A DNA stretch of 41,120 bases from Planctomycetota bacterium (GTDB lineage Bacteria; Planctomycetota; UBA11346): NCBI GenBank assembly GCA_013696105.1, contig JACCZE010000401.1, forward strand, positions 1 to 41,120, read 5' to 3'. Each line of letters starts with the position of its first letter. Position 1 is the first letter of the stretch. Of the stretch, positions 26,981 through 35,751 are shown piece after piece. Both the position numbers and the translations under genes were made by a program. The notes beneath the pieces were generated by a model that worked only from the letters and a program-made list of their open reading frames with translations, was not told where the DNA came from and searched no databases.

Positions 26981-28162
26981 ATGACCACTCCCGCGCATGT
27001 CCGCATCGGCGTCATCGGCGTCGGCACCATGGGTTCGCACCACGTCGAGCTGCTCCTGAACAAGAAGGTGCCACGCGCGGATCTGCAGGCCGTGTGCGAC
27101 GTCGACCCGGAGCGCATCGCGAAATACTCGACCGTCCGCGCCTTCACCGACAGCCGCCAGCTGATCCGCTCGGGCCTGGTCGACGCGGTCATCGTCGCTA
27201 CCCCGCACTTCGACCACACCACCATCGGCATCGACGCGCTCGAGAACGGGCTGCACCTCCTGACCGAGAAGCCGATCTCGGTGCACAAGGCCGACTGCGA
27301 GAAGCTGATCGACGCCTACAAGAAACGCCCGAAGAAGTCCCAGCTCTTCGGCGCCGTCTTCCAGGTGCGCACCGAGCCCGCGTTCATCAAGGTGCACCAG
27401 CTGATCCAGTCGGGCGAGCTCGGAGAGATCCGCCGCATCAACTGGATCCAGACCGACTACTACCGCACCGAAGCCTACTACGCGTCGGGCGGCTGGCGCG
27501 CGACCTGGCGCGGCGAAGGCGGCGGCGTGCTGACCAACCAGTGCCCGCACACCCTGGACCTGATGCAGTGGCTGTTCGGCCTGCCGAGCAAGGTGCGCGC
27601 CTTCTGCGGCATGGGCCGCTGGCACAACATCGAGGTCGAGGACCAGGTCTCGGCGTACCTCGAGTACCCCAATGGCGCGACCGGCGTGTTCGTCGCCACC
27701 ACCGGCGAGGCCCCCGGCACCAACCGCCTCGAGATCGCGGCCGAGAACGGCAAGGTGGTGGTCGAGAACGGCAAGATCACCTGGACCAAGAACGTGATGC
27801 CGATGACGGAGTTCTCGAAGACCACGACCGAGCGCTTCGCGCGTCCGGAGGTGTGGAACATCGACATCCCGGCGCACGGCGAGGCCCTGCGCCACCTCGG
27901 CATCATCCAGAACTTCTGCGATGCCGTCCTCGACGGCAAGCCGCTGATCGCCCCCGCCGTCGAAGGCATCCACTCGGTCGAGCTGGGCAATGCGATGGTG
28001 CTGTCCTCCATCCTCGACAAGACGCTCGAACTGCCCTTGGACAGCGCGATGGTCGAGAAGCAGTACCAGAAGCTGATCCGCGAATCGAAGTTCGAGAAGA
28101 AGAAGGTCGCCAAGGTCGCCAAGGCCGCCGGCGGCGACTTCGAGAAATCCATCCACCGCTGA
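26981..28162 (+). CDS. Gfo/Idh/MocA family oxidoreductase
   Basis: VRIGVIGVGTMGSHHVELL; IDALENGLHLLTEKPISV; WRATWRGEGGGVLTNQCPHTLDLMQWLFGLP. Confidence 0.94.
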   Translation: MTTPAHVRIGVIGVGTMGSHHVELLLNKKVPRADLQAVCDVDPERIAKYSTVRAFTDSRQLIRSGLVDAVIVATPHFDHTTIGIDALENGLHLLTEKPISVHKADCEKLIDAYKKRPKKSQLFGAVFQVRTEPAFIKVHQLIQSGELGEIRRINWIQTDYYRTEAYYASGGWRATWRGEGGGVLTNQCPHTLDLMQWLFGLPSKVRAFCGMGRWHNIEVEDQVSAYLEYPNGATGVFVATTGEAPGTNRLEIAAENGKVVVENGKITWTKNVMPMTEFSKTTTERFARPEVWNIDIPAHGEALRHLGIIQNFCDAVLDGKPLIAPAVEGIHSVELGNAMVLSSILDKTLELPLDSAMVEKQYQKLIRESKFEKKKVAKVAKAAGGDFEKSIHR

Positions 28163-28193
28163 CGCACCAGCGCGGCCTGTCCGAAAGCCCTCG

Positions 28194-29000
28194 ATGCACG
28201 CCTCCCAGATCGCGCTGCAGCTCTACACGCTGCGCGACCGCTGCGCCACCGCCGCCGATCTCGCGACCACCATCGCGCGGGTGAGGAAGATCGGCTATAC
28301 GGCGGTGCAGATCAGTGGCGTCGGCCCGATCCCGGAGACCGAGATCGTGCGCATCTGCCGCGGCGAGGGCGTGGCCATCTGCGCCACGCATGAACCGGGG
28401 AAGACCATCGTCGAGGAGCCGCAGAAGGTCATCGACCGTCTCGGCGCGCTGGGATGCCGGCACACCGCGTATCCGCACCCGCACATCAAGCCGACCACCC
28501 TCGACGAGGCGCTGGCGATCGCCGCGCAGCTCGACCGCGCCGGCGAGGCCCTGCGCAAGGCCGGCATGGTCCTGACCTACCACAACCACGCGCTCGAATT
28601 CCGAAAGTTCGGCGGGCGCACCTGGCTCGACATCCTCTACTCGGAGACCGATCCACGGAACCTGCAAGGCGAGATCGACACCTACTGGGTGCAGACCGGC
28701 GGCGGCGATCCGGTGGCGTGGTGCCGGCGGCTCTACCGCCGGCTGCCGCTCCTGCACCTCAAGGACTACGGCATCGACGATCAGAACAAGCCGACGATGA
28801 TGGAGATCGGCAACGGCGTGCTCGACTGGCCGGCGATCATCTCGGCCGCGGACGACGCCGGCACCGAGTGGTTCATCGTCGAGCAGGACATCTGTCCCGC
28901 TGATCCCTTCGACTCGATCACGCAGAGCCTCCGCTTCCTGGCCCAGCTGGCGAGCGAGCGCCGCGGCACGCCTGCCGCCGCGCCAGTCCCCACCCGATAG
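28194..29000 (+). CDS. Sugar phosphate isomerase/epimerase (xylose isomerase-like TIM barrel)
   Basis: IALQLYTLRDRC, VRKIGYTAVQISGVGPI, LTYHNHALEF, YWVQTGGGDPVAWCRR, LLHLKDYG, WFIVEQD. Confidence 0.93.
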   Translation: MHASQIALQLYTLRDRCATAADLATTIARVRKIGYTAVQISGVGPIPETEIVRICRGEGVAICATHEPGKTIVEEPQKVIDRLGALGCRHTAYPHPHIKPTTLDEALAIAAQLDRAGEALRKAGMVLTYHNHALEFRKFGGRTWLDILYSETDPRNLQGEIDTYWVQTGGGDPVAWCRRLYRRLPLLHLKDYGIDDQNKPTMMEIGNGVLDWPAIISAADDAGTEWFIVEQDICPADPFDSITQSLRFLAQLASERRGTPAAAPVPTR

Positions 29001-29008
29001 AGGTCGCC

Positions 29009-29974
29009 ATGTACTTCACCGGATTCGCCGACGAGGCCGCCCACTCCATCGATGGCCAGATCCGCGCCACCAAGGAACTGGGCTGGCGATGGATCGAGTC
29101 GCGCAAGATCGACGGCGCCAACATCCACGATATCCCCGACCAGGCCTTCGACGCGGTGTGCGCCAAGCTCGAGGCCGCGGGCGTGGGCATCAACTGCTTC
29201 GGCTCGGCGATCGCGAACTGGGGCAAGAAGATCGATGAGCCCAACGAGCCGTCGATGGCCGAGGCCAAGCGCGCCATCCCGCGCATGCGCCGCCTGGGCA
29301 CCAAGCTGATCCGCGTCATGAGCTACGCCGTTCTGCCAGGGAAGCCCGCCCACGAGCAGATGGAGGACGAGCGCTTCCGCCGCCTGCGCGACCTGACCGC
29401 GCTGTTCCTCGACGCCGGCATCCAGCCGGTGCACGAGAATTGCATGAATTACGGCGGCATGGGCTGGCGGTACTCGCTGCGCATCGTCGAACGCGTGCCC
29501 GGACTCAAGCTGGTGTTCGACACCGGCAACTGCGTGCACAGCGACGACGTCGACGCTGCCGCGAGCGCGGATGGCAAGCGGCCGCGCCAATCGTCATGGG
29601 ACTTCTACACCAACGTGCGCGAGCACATCGCCTACATGCACATCAAGGACGCGCGCTGGGACGCGGCCGCGGGAGCCGGCATCCATACCTTCCCGGGCGA
29701 GGGCCAGGCCGACGTGAAGCGCATCGTCGCTGATCTGCTCGCGCGCGGCTATGACGGCGGATTCTCGATGGAGCCCCACCTGGCCGTCGTCCACCACGAC
29801 CCGACGCTGAGCTCGCCGGAATCGATCATGTACGCCAACTATGTGGAATACGGCCGCCGCTTCATGCGCCTGGTCGAAGAGGCTGTTAGTGCAGGGGCTG
29901 GCGCCCCTACGGCACGGAACGTGCCTACCCCCGGGCTTTGTCGCGGCTCGATCACTTCGGCTTCGCCTCCGTAA
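29009..29974 (+). CDS. Sugar phosphate isomerase/epimerase (xylose isomerase-like TIM barrel) with repeat-derived C-terminal tail
   Basis: YFTGFADEAAHSIDGQIRATKELGWRWIESRKIDGANI, VHENCMNYGGMG, LVFDTGNCV, YMHIKDARW, GGFSMEPHL; last ~30 aa lie inside family-2 repeat unit B1. Confidence 0.92.
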   Translation: MYFTGFADEAAHSIDGQIRATKELGWRWIESRKIDGANIHDIPDQAFDAVCAKLEAAGVGINCFGSAIANWGKKIDEPNEPSMAEAKRAIPRMRRLGTKLIRVMSYAVLPGKPAHEQMEDERFRRLRDLTALFLDAGIQPVHENCMNYGGMGWRYSLRIVERVPGLKLVFDTGNCVHSDDVDAAASADGKRPRQSSWDFYTNVREHIAYMHIKDARWDAAAGAGIHTFPGEGQADVKRIVADLLARGYDGGFSMEPHLAVVHHDPTLSSPESIMYANYVEYGRRFMRLVEEAVSAGAGAPTARNVPTPGLCRGSITSASPP

Positions 29975-30425
29975 TCGTGGCGGCATCGGCTGCGCCGATT
30001 GTATGCCTGTTTGTGCAGGGGCTGTCGCCCCTACGGCCCGTGCCGGGCCTACCCCCGGGCTTTGTCGCGGCTCGATGTCGTCGGGAACCTCCGACATCGT
30101 AGCGGCATCGGCTGCGCCGATTATATGCCGCCACCGCCGCTCGGCGCCCGAGCTTTTTGTGCAGGGCTGTCGCCCCTACGGTGCCTGAGAGGCGCCTACC
30201 CCCGGGCTTTGTCGCGGCTCGTTTTCAGCGGTAAGCCGCTGAAAACGTGGCGGCATTGCCTGCGGCGATTGTATGCCTGTTTGTGCAGGGGCTGTCGCCC
30301 CTACGGCGCCTGAGAGGCGCCTACCCCCGGGCTTTGTCGCGGCTCGATGTCGTCGGGAACCTCCGACATCGTGGCGGCATCGGCTGCGCCGATTATATGC
30401 CGCCACCGCCGCTCGGCGCCCGAGG
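29881..30425 (+). repeat. Family-2 multi-hairpin repeat, locus B (four tandem units, short-long-short-long)
   Basis: Units approx. 29881-30006, 30007-30151, 30152-30276, 30277-30425; shared linkers CCTACCCCCGGGCTTTGTCGCGGCTCG and GTGCAGGG(G)CTGTCGCCCCTACGG; variable perfect hairpins between them. Confidence 0.92.
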
Positions 30426-30549
30426 AGAACCGAGAACCATCTGCCATTCACCACGCGCCTGCTCCTCCTGGCCTAGGGCCACCCCTGCTCCCCAATTGCC
30501 GGCTGGGTCGGACACGGTAACACCCGCGCTACACTTGCCGTGGGGTCCG

Positions 30550-31890
30550 ATGAGCCATCTGCTGAAATCCCTCTGTCCGCCGCTGGGCGCGCTGCTCCTG
30601 GCGTGGCTGCTCATTCCTGCGACAGCCGGCGCGGCCGAGCCGCCGGCCATCGATTCGGGCGATACCGCCTGGGTGCTGGTGGCCACGGCCTTGGTCCTGT
30701 TCATGACCATCCCGGGACTGTCGCTGCTGTATGCGGGCATGGTCCGGGCGAAGAACGCACTGTCGATCTTCATGCAGTGCTTCGCCATCACCAGTCTGGT
30801 GACCGTGCTGTGGATGGCCTACGGCTACAGCCTGGCCTTCGATACGACCGGCCAGAGCGAAGGCCAGATCACCCTGCATTCGTTCATCGGCTCGTTCAGC
30901 AAGGCCTTCCTCGCCGGAGTCACGCCGACCAGCGCCGTCGGCACCATCCCCGAATCGGTATTCATCTGCTTCCAGCTCACCTTCGCGATCATCACGCCCG
31001 CGCTGATCATCAGCGCGTTCGCCGAACGCGTGAAGTTCTCGGCGATCATGATCTTCACGGCCATCTGGCTGACCGTGGTCTACCTGCCGATCTGCCACAT
31101 GACGTGGTCTGGGCCCGGCGCGCTGTTCGTCGATTTCGGCGTCTTCGATTTCGCCGGCGGCTGCGTGGTCGAGACCTGCTCGGGAGTGTCCGGACTGGTC
31201 GCGGCCCTGGTGGTCGGGCGGCGCATGGGATATCCGCACACGCCGATGCTGCCGCATTCGGTGGCGCTCGCGGTGGTCGGTGGCGGCATGCTGTGGGTCG
31301 GCTGGTTCGGCTTCAACGCGGGCAGTGCGGTGTCGGCCGGCGGCAAGGCGGGCATGGCGATGCTCACCACCCATGTCGCCTCGGCGGTCGCGGCGTGCGT
31401 GTGGATGGGCATCGAGTGGATCCGCTTCGGCAAGCCGAGCGCGCTCGGCATCGTCACCGGTTCGCTCGCGGGACTCGTCGCCATCACGCCCGCCTGCGGC
31501 TACGTCGAGCTGCCGGGGGCGATGGCGATCGGCGCCAGCGCCTGCGTGGCCTGCTACCTGTTCGTCTCGGTGCTCAAGCGCCGCTTCGGCTACGATGACA
31601 CCCTGGACGTGTTCGGGGTGCACGGCATCGGCGGCATCGTCGGCACCATCCTGCTCGCCTGCTTCGCCACCGAGGCGATGGTCGGCAAGCCCGTGGACAT
31701 GGCCGCGCAGCTGTGGGCCCAGACCAAGTCGGTGGCGATCACCATCGCATGGGCCGCTGCGGGCACCTTCATCGTGATCAAACTCATCGACCTCACCATG
31801 GGCCTGCGCGTGCCTCCGCATGTCGAGGCAGCGGGCGTCGACCTCGACCAGCACAACGAGGTCGCGTACAGCCTCGAAGAGCGCGTCTGA
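30550..31890 (+). CDS. amt: Ammonium transporter, Amt family
   Basis: DTAWVLVATALVLFMTIPGLSLLYAGMVRAKN, WMAYGYSLAF, FAERVKFSA, WVGWFGFNAGSA, ITPACGYV, DVFGVHGIGGIVGTILLACF; start placed at ATG 30550. Confidence 0.95.
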   Translation: MSHLLKSLCPPLGALLLAWLLIPATAGAAEPPAIDSGDTAWVLVATALVLFMTIPGLSLLYAGMVRAKNALSIFMQCFAITSLVTVLWMAYGYSLAFDTTGQSEGQITLHSFIGSFSKAFLAGVTPTSAVGTIPESVFICFQLTFAIITPALIISAFAERVKFSAIMIFTAIWLTVVYLPICHMTWSGPGALFVDFGVFDFAGGCVVETCSGVSGLVAALVVGRRMGYPHTPMLPHSVALAVVGGGMLWVGWFGFNAGSAVSAGGKAGMAMLTTHVASAVAACVWMGIEWIRFGKPSALGIVTGSLAGLVAITPACGYVELPGAMAIGASACVACYLFVSVLKRRFGYDDTLDVFGVHGIGGIVGTILLACFATEAMVGKPVDMAAQLWAQTKSVAITIAWAAAGTFIVIKLIDLTMGLRVPPHVEAAGVDLDQHNEVAYSLEERV

Positions 31891-31973
31891 TCACGCCGGA
31901 CGGGGTGGCGTTCGGCGTTCGCTCTGCCGACGCTCCGGCTTGGAGTCCCCTTCCGCCACGCTAGACCACCATC

Positions 31974-32684
31974 ATGCCCGACTGGCTCCATCAGCTGTAT
32001 TCCGAAGAAGGCATCCAACGCCTGATCTACGCCTTCGGGCTGGTCGCCATCATTGGCATCGTCTTCGCCGAGACCGGCCTCCTGATCGGGTTCTTCCTGC
32101 CGGGCGACAGCCTGCTGTTCATCGGCGGGGTGCTGTGCGCAATCAACTTGCTCGATCCTGGCCAGCCGCCGCCGCTGGCTTACTGGACCATGACCCTCTC
32201 GCTGTGCGTCGCCGCGATCGCCGGCGATTGGCTGAACTTCTGGATGGGGAAATGGACCGGATCGCGGATATGGGAACGGCGCGACGGTCGGTTCTTCAAG
32301 CGCCGCTATCTGCTCGAAGCCAAGCGCTTCTACGAGCACCACGGCGGAATCTCCCTGGCCCTGGCCCGGTTCATCCCCATCGCCCGCACCTTCGTGCCGT
32401 TCGCCGCCGGCATGTCGCGCATGCCGTTCCGCTCGTTCATGTTCTGGAACATCGGCGGCGCGGTGACCTGGGTGTTCGCGGTGGTCAGCGCCGGCTATTT
32501 CTTCGGTCAGGTGCCGTTCGTGCGCAAGCACCTCGAGCTGATCATCCTGTCCATCGTCTTCATCTCCGTGCTGCCGGTAGCGGTGGCGGCCTTCAAGCGC
32601 TGGCGCTCGGGTCCGCCCGCGGAGCTCGCCGAGGACGCGGCCGCCGCCGCGGCCGCCGGGCAGCGCACGGCACCTCCACCCTGA
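31974..32684 (+). CDS. DedA-family membrane protein
   Basis: IVFAETGLLIGFFLPGDSLLFIGG, GDWLNFWMGK, ALARFIPIARTFVPFAAGMSRMPFRSFMFWNIGGAVTWV. Confidence 0.93.
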   Translation: MPDWLHQLYSEEGIQRLIYAFGLVAIIGIVFAETGLLIGFFLPGDSLLFIGGVLCAINLLDPGQPPPLAYWTMTLSLCVAAIAGDWLNFWMGKWTGSRIWERRDGRFFKRRYLLEAKRFYEHHGGISLALARFIPIARTFVPFAAGMSRMPFRSFMFWNIGGAVTWVFAVVSAGYFFGQVPFVRKHLELIILSIVFISVLPVAVAAFKRWRSGPPAELAEDAAAAAAAGQRTAPPP

Positions 32685-32727
32685 TTCCAGACCCATTGCA
32701 GCCGGCCATGGCCCCTGGACACGACCG

Positions 32728-33687
32728 GTGACAGCGGAACATGGCTGCATGGCCGAGCCCGAGCTGTCATTCGCCGACGTGTCGTTCTCGTACCGCGGCG
32801 ATTGGCTGAATCGCATCCATGCCCTCACGACGGTCTCGCTGTTGGTGCCGCAGGCGAGCGCCTTCGGTTTCCTCGGCGCCAACGGGGCGGGAAAATCCAC
32901 CAGCATCAAACTGCTGATGGGCTTGTTGCACGGGCACCGCGGCGACATCCGGCTGTTCGGCCAGCCCCTGGGAGACCACCGCGCGCGCGCGCGACTGGGC
33001 TATCTGCCCGAGCAGCCGTACTTCTACGACAACCTGGCGGTCGGCGAATACCTGGTGTATCTCGCCAAGCTCTCGGGGATGTCGGCGGCCGACATCCCTG
33101 CCGCATGCGATCGCGTGTATCAGCTCCTCGATCTGGGGGACCTGCGGACGCGCAAGCTCAAGAGCTTCTCAAAGGGCATGCGCCAGCGCTTCGGACTGGC
33201 GCAGGCGATCGTGCATCGACCCGACCTGCTGGTGCTCGACGAGCCGTTTTCGGGCCTGGATCCCCTGTGGCGTGCGCGCTTCAAGCAGGTGATGGCGCTC
33301 GAGCGCGCACGCGGCGCGACGCTGTTCTTCTCGAGCCACATCCTCAGCGACGTCGAAGATCTCTGCGACCATTACGCGGTGATCGACCATGGCCGCGTGC
33401 TCGAGCAGGGACGGCTCGCCGACCTGATGGGCAGCTCGCCCATCGAGCTCACCGGCTCGGGTCCCAAGCCCGCAGGCGCCGAAGACCTGCCCGACGGCAC
33501 CTGGCGCGTGCTGTTCGCTGAAAGCGAACGCGCCGAGCGCCTCGCGCACCTGCCAGCAGGAGCGCAGATCCTGCGCCTCGATCGCCAACGCATCGCGCTC
33601 GAAGATTGGTTCGTCGCCCGGGTGCGCGCCTTCCACGGCGCCGGAGCAGCGTTGCCGACCGGCGCGCGCACGGGAGGCGCGTCGTGA
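32728..33687 (+). CDS. ABC transporter ATP-binding protein
   Basis: Walker A GANGAGKST, KSFSKGMRQRFGLAQAIVHRPDLLVLDEPFSGLDP, H-loop FFSSHIL. Confidence 0.95.
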   Translation: MTAEHGCMAEPELSFADVSFSYRGDWLNRIHALTTVSLLVPQASAFGFLGANGAGKSTSIKLLMGLLHGHRGDIRLFGQPLGDHRARARLGYLPEQPYFYDNLAVGEYLVYLAKLSGMSAADIPAACDRVYQLLDLGDLRTRKLKSFSKGMRQRFGLAQAIVHRPDLLVLDEPFSGLDPLWRARFKQVMALERARGATLFFSSHILSDVEDLCDHYAVIDHGRVLEQGRLADLMGSSPIELTGSGPKPAGAEDLPDGTWRVLFAESERAERLAHLPAGAQILRLDRQRIALEDWFVARVRAFHGAGAALPTGARTGGAS

Positions 33688-34439
33688 TCCGCACCATCGC
33701 CGGCGCCACCTTCCGCGAAGCCACGCGGTCGCGATCGTTCGTCCTGCTGCTGGCACTGTACGCGTTGGCGGTGCTGTTGTCTCGGGTCGGCGGCTGGATC
33801 AGCGGTACCGACGGCTCGACCATCACCGCCAACCTGGTCATGAGCCTGCAGAGCGTCTTCGGAGTGCTGGTCGCGGTGGCGACGGGCACCGCGCTGGTGC
33901 AGAGCGAGATCCAGCAGAAGACGCTCTATACCGTGCTGTCGCGGCCGCTGCCGCGCTGGAAGTTCGTGGTCGGGAAATTCCTCGGACTGGCGGCGGCGCT
34001 GGTGTGCGGCCAGGCGGCGATGCTCGCGCTCGGCATCGCCTATCTGTGGATCACGGGAGCACCGGTAACCGGCTGGCTGGCGGTTGCGGGCGCGCTCACC
34101 GCCATGGAGGTGCTGGTGATGGCCGCGGTCAGCCTGTGCTGGACCGCCCTATCGAGCCCATTGCTGGCGACCGTGCTCTGCCTTGCGACCTATGCGCTGG
34201 GACACGCCGTCGGATCGCTTCCCGGTCTGATGTACCACCTCAAGGGCTTCCAGCGCCCGTTGTGCGTCGCATTCGCGAGCCTGGTGCCGGACCTGTCGCG
34301 CTTCTCGTACCGCGATGAAGCGGTGCACGCGCTGCCGATCGCCCTCGGCGAGATCGTCATCCGCTTGGCCTACGGAGCGTGCTGGATCGCGCTGCTGGTG
34401 ATGATCACCGTGATCGTGGTCCGGCGGAAGCAGCTGTGA
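33684..34439 (+). CDS. ABC-2 type transporter permease
   Basis: GTGA start/stop overlap with the ATPase gene; multi-TM; TALVQSEIQQKTLYTVLSRPLPRWKFVVGKFLGL typical of ABC-2 permeases. Confidence 0.85.
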   Translation: MIRTIAGATFREATRSRSFVLLLALYALAVLLSRVGGWISGTDGSTITANLVMSLQSVFGVLVAVATGTALVQSEIQQKTLYTVLSRPLPRWKFVVGKFLGLAAALVCGQAAMLALGIAYLWITGAPVTGWLAVAGALTAMEVLVMAAVSLCWTALSSPLLATVLCLATYALGHAVGSLPGLMYHLKGFQRPLCVAFASLVPDLSRFSYRDEAVHALPIALGEIVIRLAYGACWIALLVMITVIVVRRKQL

Positions 34440-35587
34440 TGCGCCGCGTGCGCCAGCTCGCGCCCTGGGCCGCATCCGCAGCGCTGATCACCGGACTGGT
34501 GGCGTGGAACGCCAGCCGCTTCGATCCCGACGCCTTCGCGATCCGCACCAAGGACCTGTCGTTCCTGCCCACTCCCGCGATGGCGCGGATGCTGTCGCTC
34601 GGCCAGGCCGGCGCGGTTTCGAAACTGCGCTGGATCGACAGTTTCGCGTATTTCGAACTCCAGCTCGAACGCCGTGACGACCACGTCGCGGGCGGAGGAA
34701 AGGGATTCGACCGCCTCTACGACATCCTGACCACGCTCGATCCGCACTACGAACCATTCTATCTGCACGCAGCCTTCAACATCGGCGCGGTCATGAACCG
34801 CCACGACAAGGCGCTCGGTTTCGTGCTGCGCGGCCTGCTCTCGCTCCCGCACGCGACTGCGTTGTGGCGCCAGGCAGCGGTCGAATTGCATACCACCTAC
34901 CGCTACGAGGAGCTGCACCCCGAGCTGATGACCGCCTTCCTGCAGCAATGGGCGGATGCGGAGCTGACGCAAAATGACAAGCGGGTGGTGTGGGAATGGA
35001 GCCTCGCGATGTCGCGACGCTCCTACCGCGGACTCGAACAGCTCCCCTATTGGCAGGAACAGCTTGCGCACCTCGAGCCCGGAAGCACCTCGGCCACCTA
35101 CGTCGAGCAGGCGATGCGCGAGCAGCTGGTGCGTTTCTGCCTCGCCGAACTGCAGGCGCTCTCGGATTCCTACCGCACGCGCCATGGCGAGGCCCCCGCG
35201 CGGTTGGAGCAGCTGCTGGAGCCGGCGGGCTTGGCGGATCGCTATCCCATCGCGATACCCGGGCTCGCTCCTTTCAAAATGCTCGATCGGCGGATCGCCT
35301 TGCGCTGCGATCCCTACGGCTTCCCGTTCGAGCTCGCGCATGGCCAGATCATCAGTCCCGGCTTCGAGCGCTACAAGGCGAACCGCCGGCTGTCGGGCAC
35401 CAACAACCAGCTCGCCTCCATCGCCAGCGCATCGGGACGGTGGCCGCAGACCGTCGACGCGGCGCGCTCCGCCGGCGTCACGCTGCCCACGCTGCCACCG
35501 GGTGGCAGCTATACTCTCGACGACCAGACGCTGGAGATCGCGTGGACGGATCCGCCCGAGGCTCCGTGGCCGCTCGGCCGGCGCTGA
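34439..35587 (+). CDS. Membrane-anchored helical-repeat protein co-encoded with the ABC transporter
   Basis: TGATG overlap with the permease stop; N-terminal TM; TPR-like segment (FDRLYDILTTLDPHYEPFYLHAAFNIGAVMNRHDKALGFVLRGLLSLP). Confidence 0.65.
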   Translation: MRRVRQLAPWAASAALITGLVAWNASRFDPDAFAIRTKDLSFLPTPAMARMLSLGQAGAVSKLRWIDSFAYFELQLERRDDHVAGGGKGFDRLYDILTTLDPHYEPFYLHAAFNIGAVMNRHDKALGFVLRGLLSLPHATALWRQAAVELHTTYRYEELHPELMTAFLQQWADAELTQNDKRVVWEWSLAMSRRSYRGLEQLPYWQEQLAHLEPGSTSATYVEQAMREQLVRFCLAELQALSDSYRTRHGEAPARLEQLLEPAGLADRYPIAIPGLAPFKMLDRRIALRCDPYGFPFELAHGQIISPGFERYKANRRLSGTNNQLASIASASGRWPQTVDAARSAGVTLPTLPPGGSYTLDDQTLEIAWTDPPEAPWPLGRR

Positions 35588-35596
35588 GGTCCGCTA

Positions 35597-35751
35597 GCAG
35601 GCTGCGCAAAAACGCAGCCTGCTAGCGATCACGAAAACCCGGCGCGACCTGCGGTCGCTATTTTGCCGGGTTTTCGTGATCTCCTACTTTCTACATGAGG
35701 GGGCAGACGCCCCCTCAGACTCCCCGCAGGGCGCTTTCCGCACCCTGCTAG
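35597..35751 (+). repeat. Family-1 multi-hairpin intergenic repeat, copy 2
   Basis: CTAGCAGGCTGCGCAAAAACGCAGCCTGCTAG, GATCACGAAAACCCGGCGCGACCTGCGGTCGCTATTTTGCCGGGTTTTCGTGATC, GAGGGGGCAGACGCCCCCTC, GCAGGGCGCTTTCCGCACCCTGCTAG. Confidence 0.92.

Noticed and set aside
29881-30425. CRISPR-like array (conserved segments separated by variable ones)
   Set aside because: The variable segments are self-complementary hairpins, units are ~125-149 nt, repeats are degenerate, and no cas genes are present; better explained as multi-hairpin repeats.
30247-30549. N-terminal extension of Amt through the repeat array
   Set aside because: Sequence is repeat-derived (FVQGLSPLRRLRGAYPRALSRL...); Amt signal sequence and conserved core start at ATG 30550.
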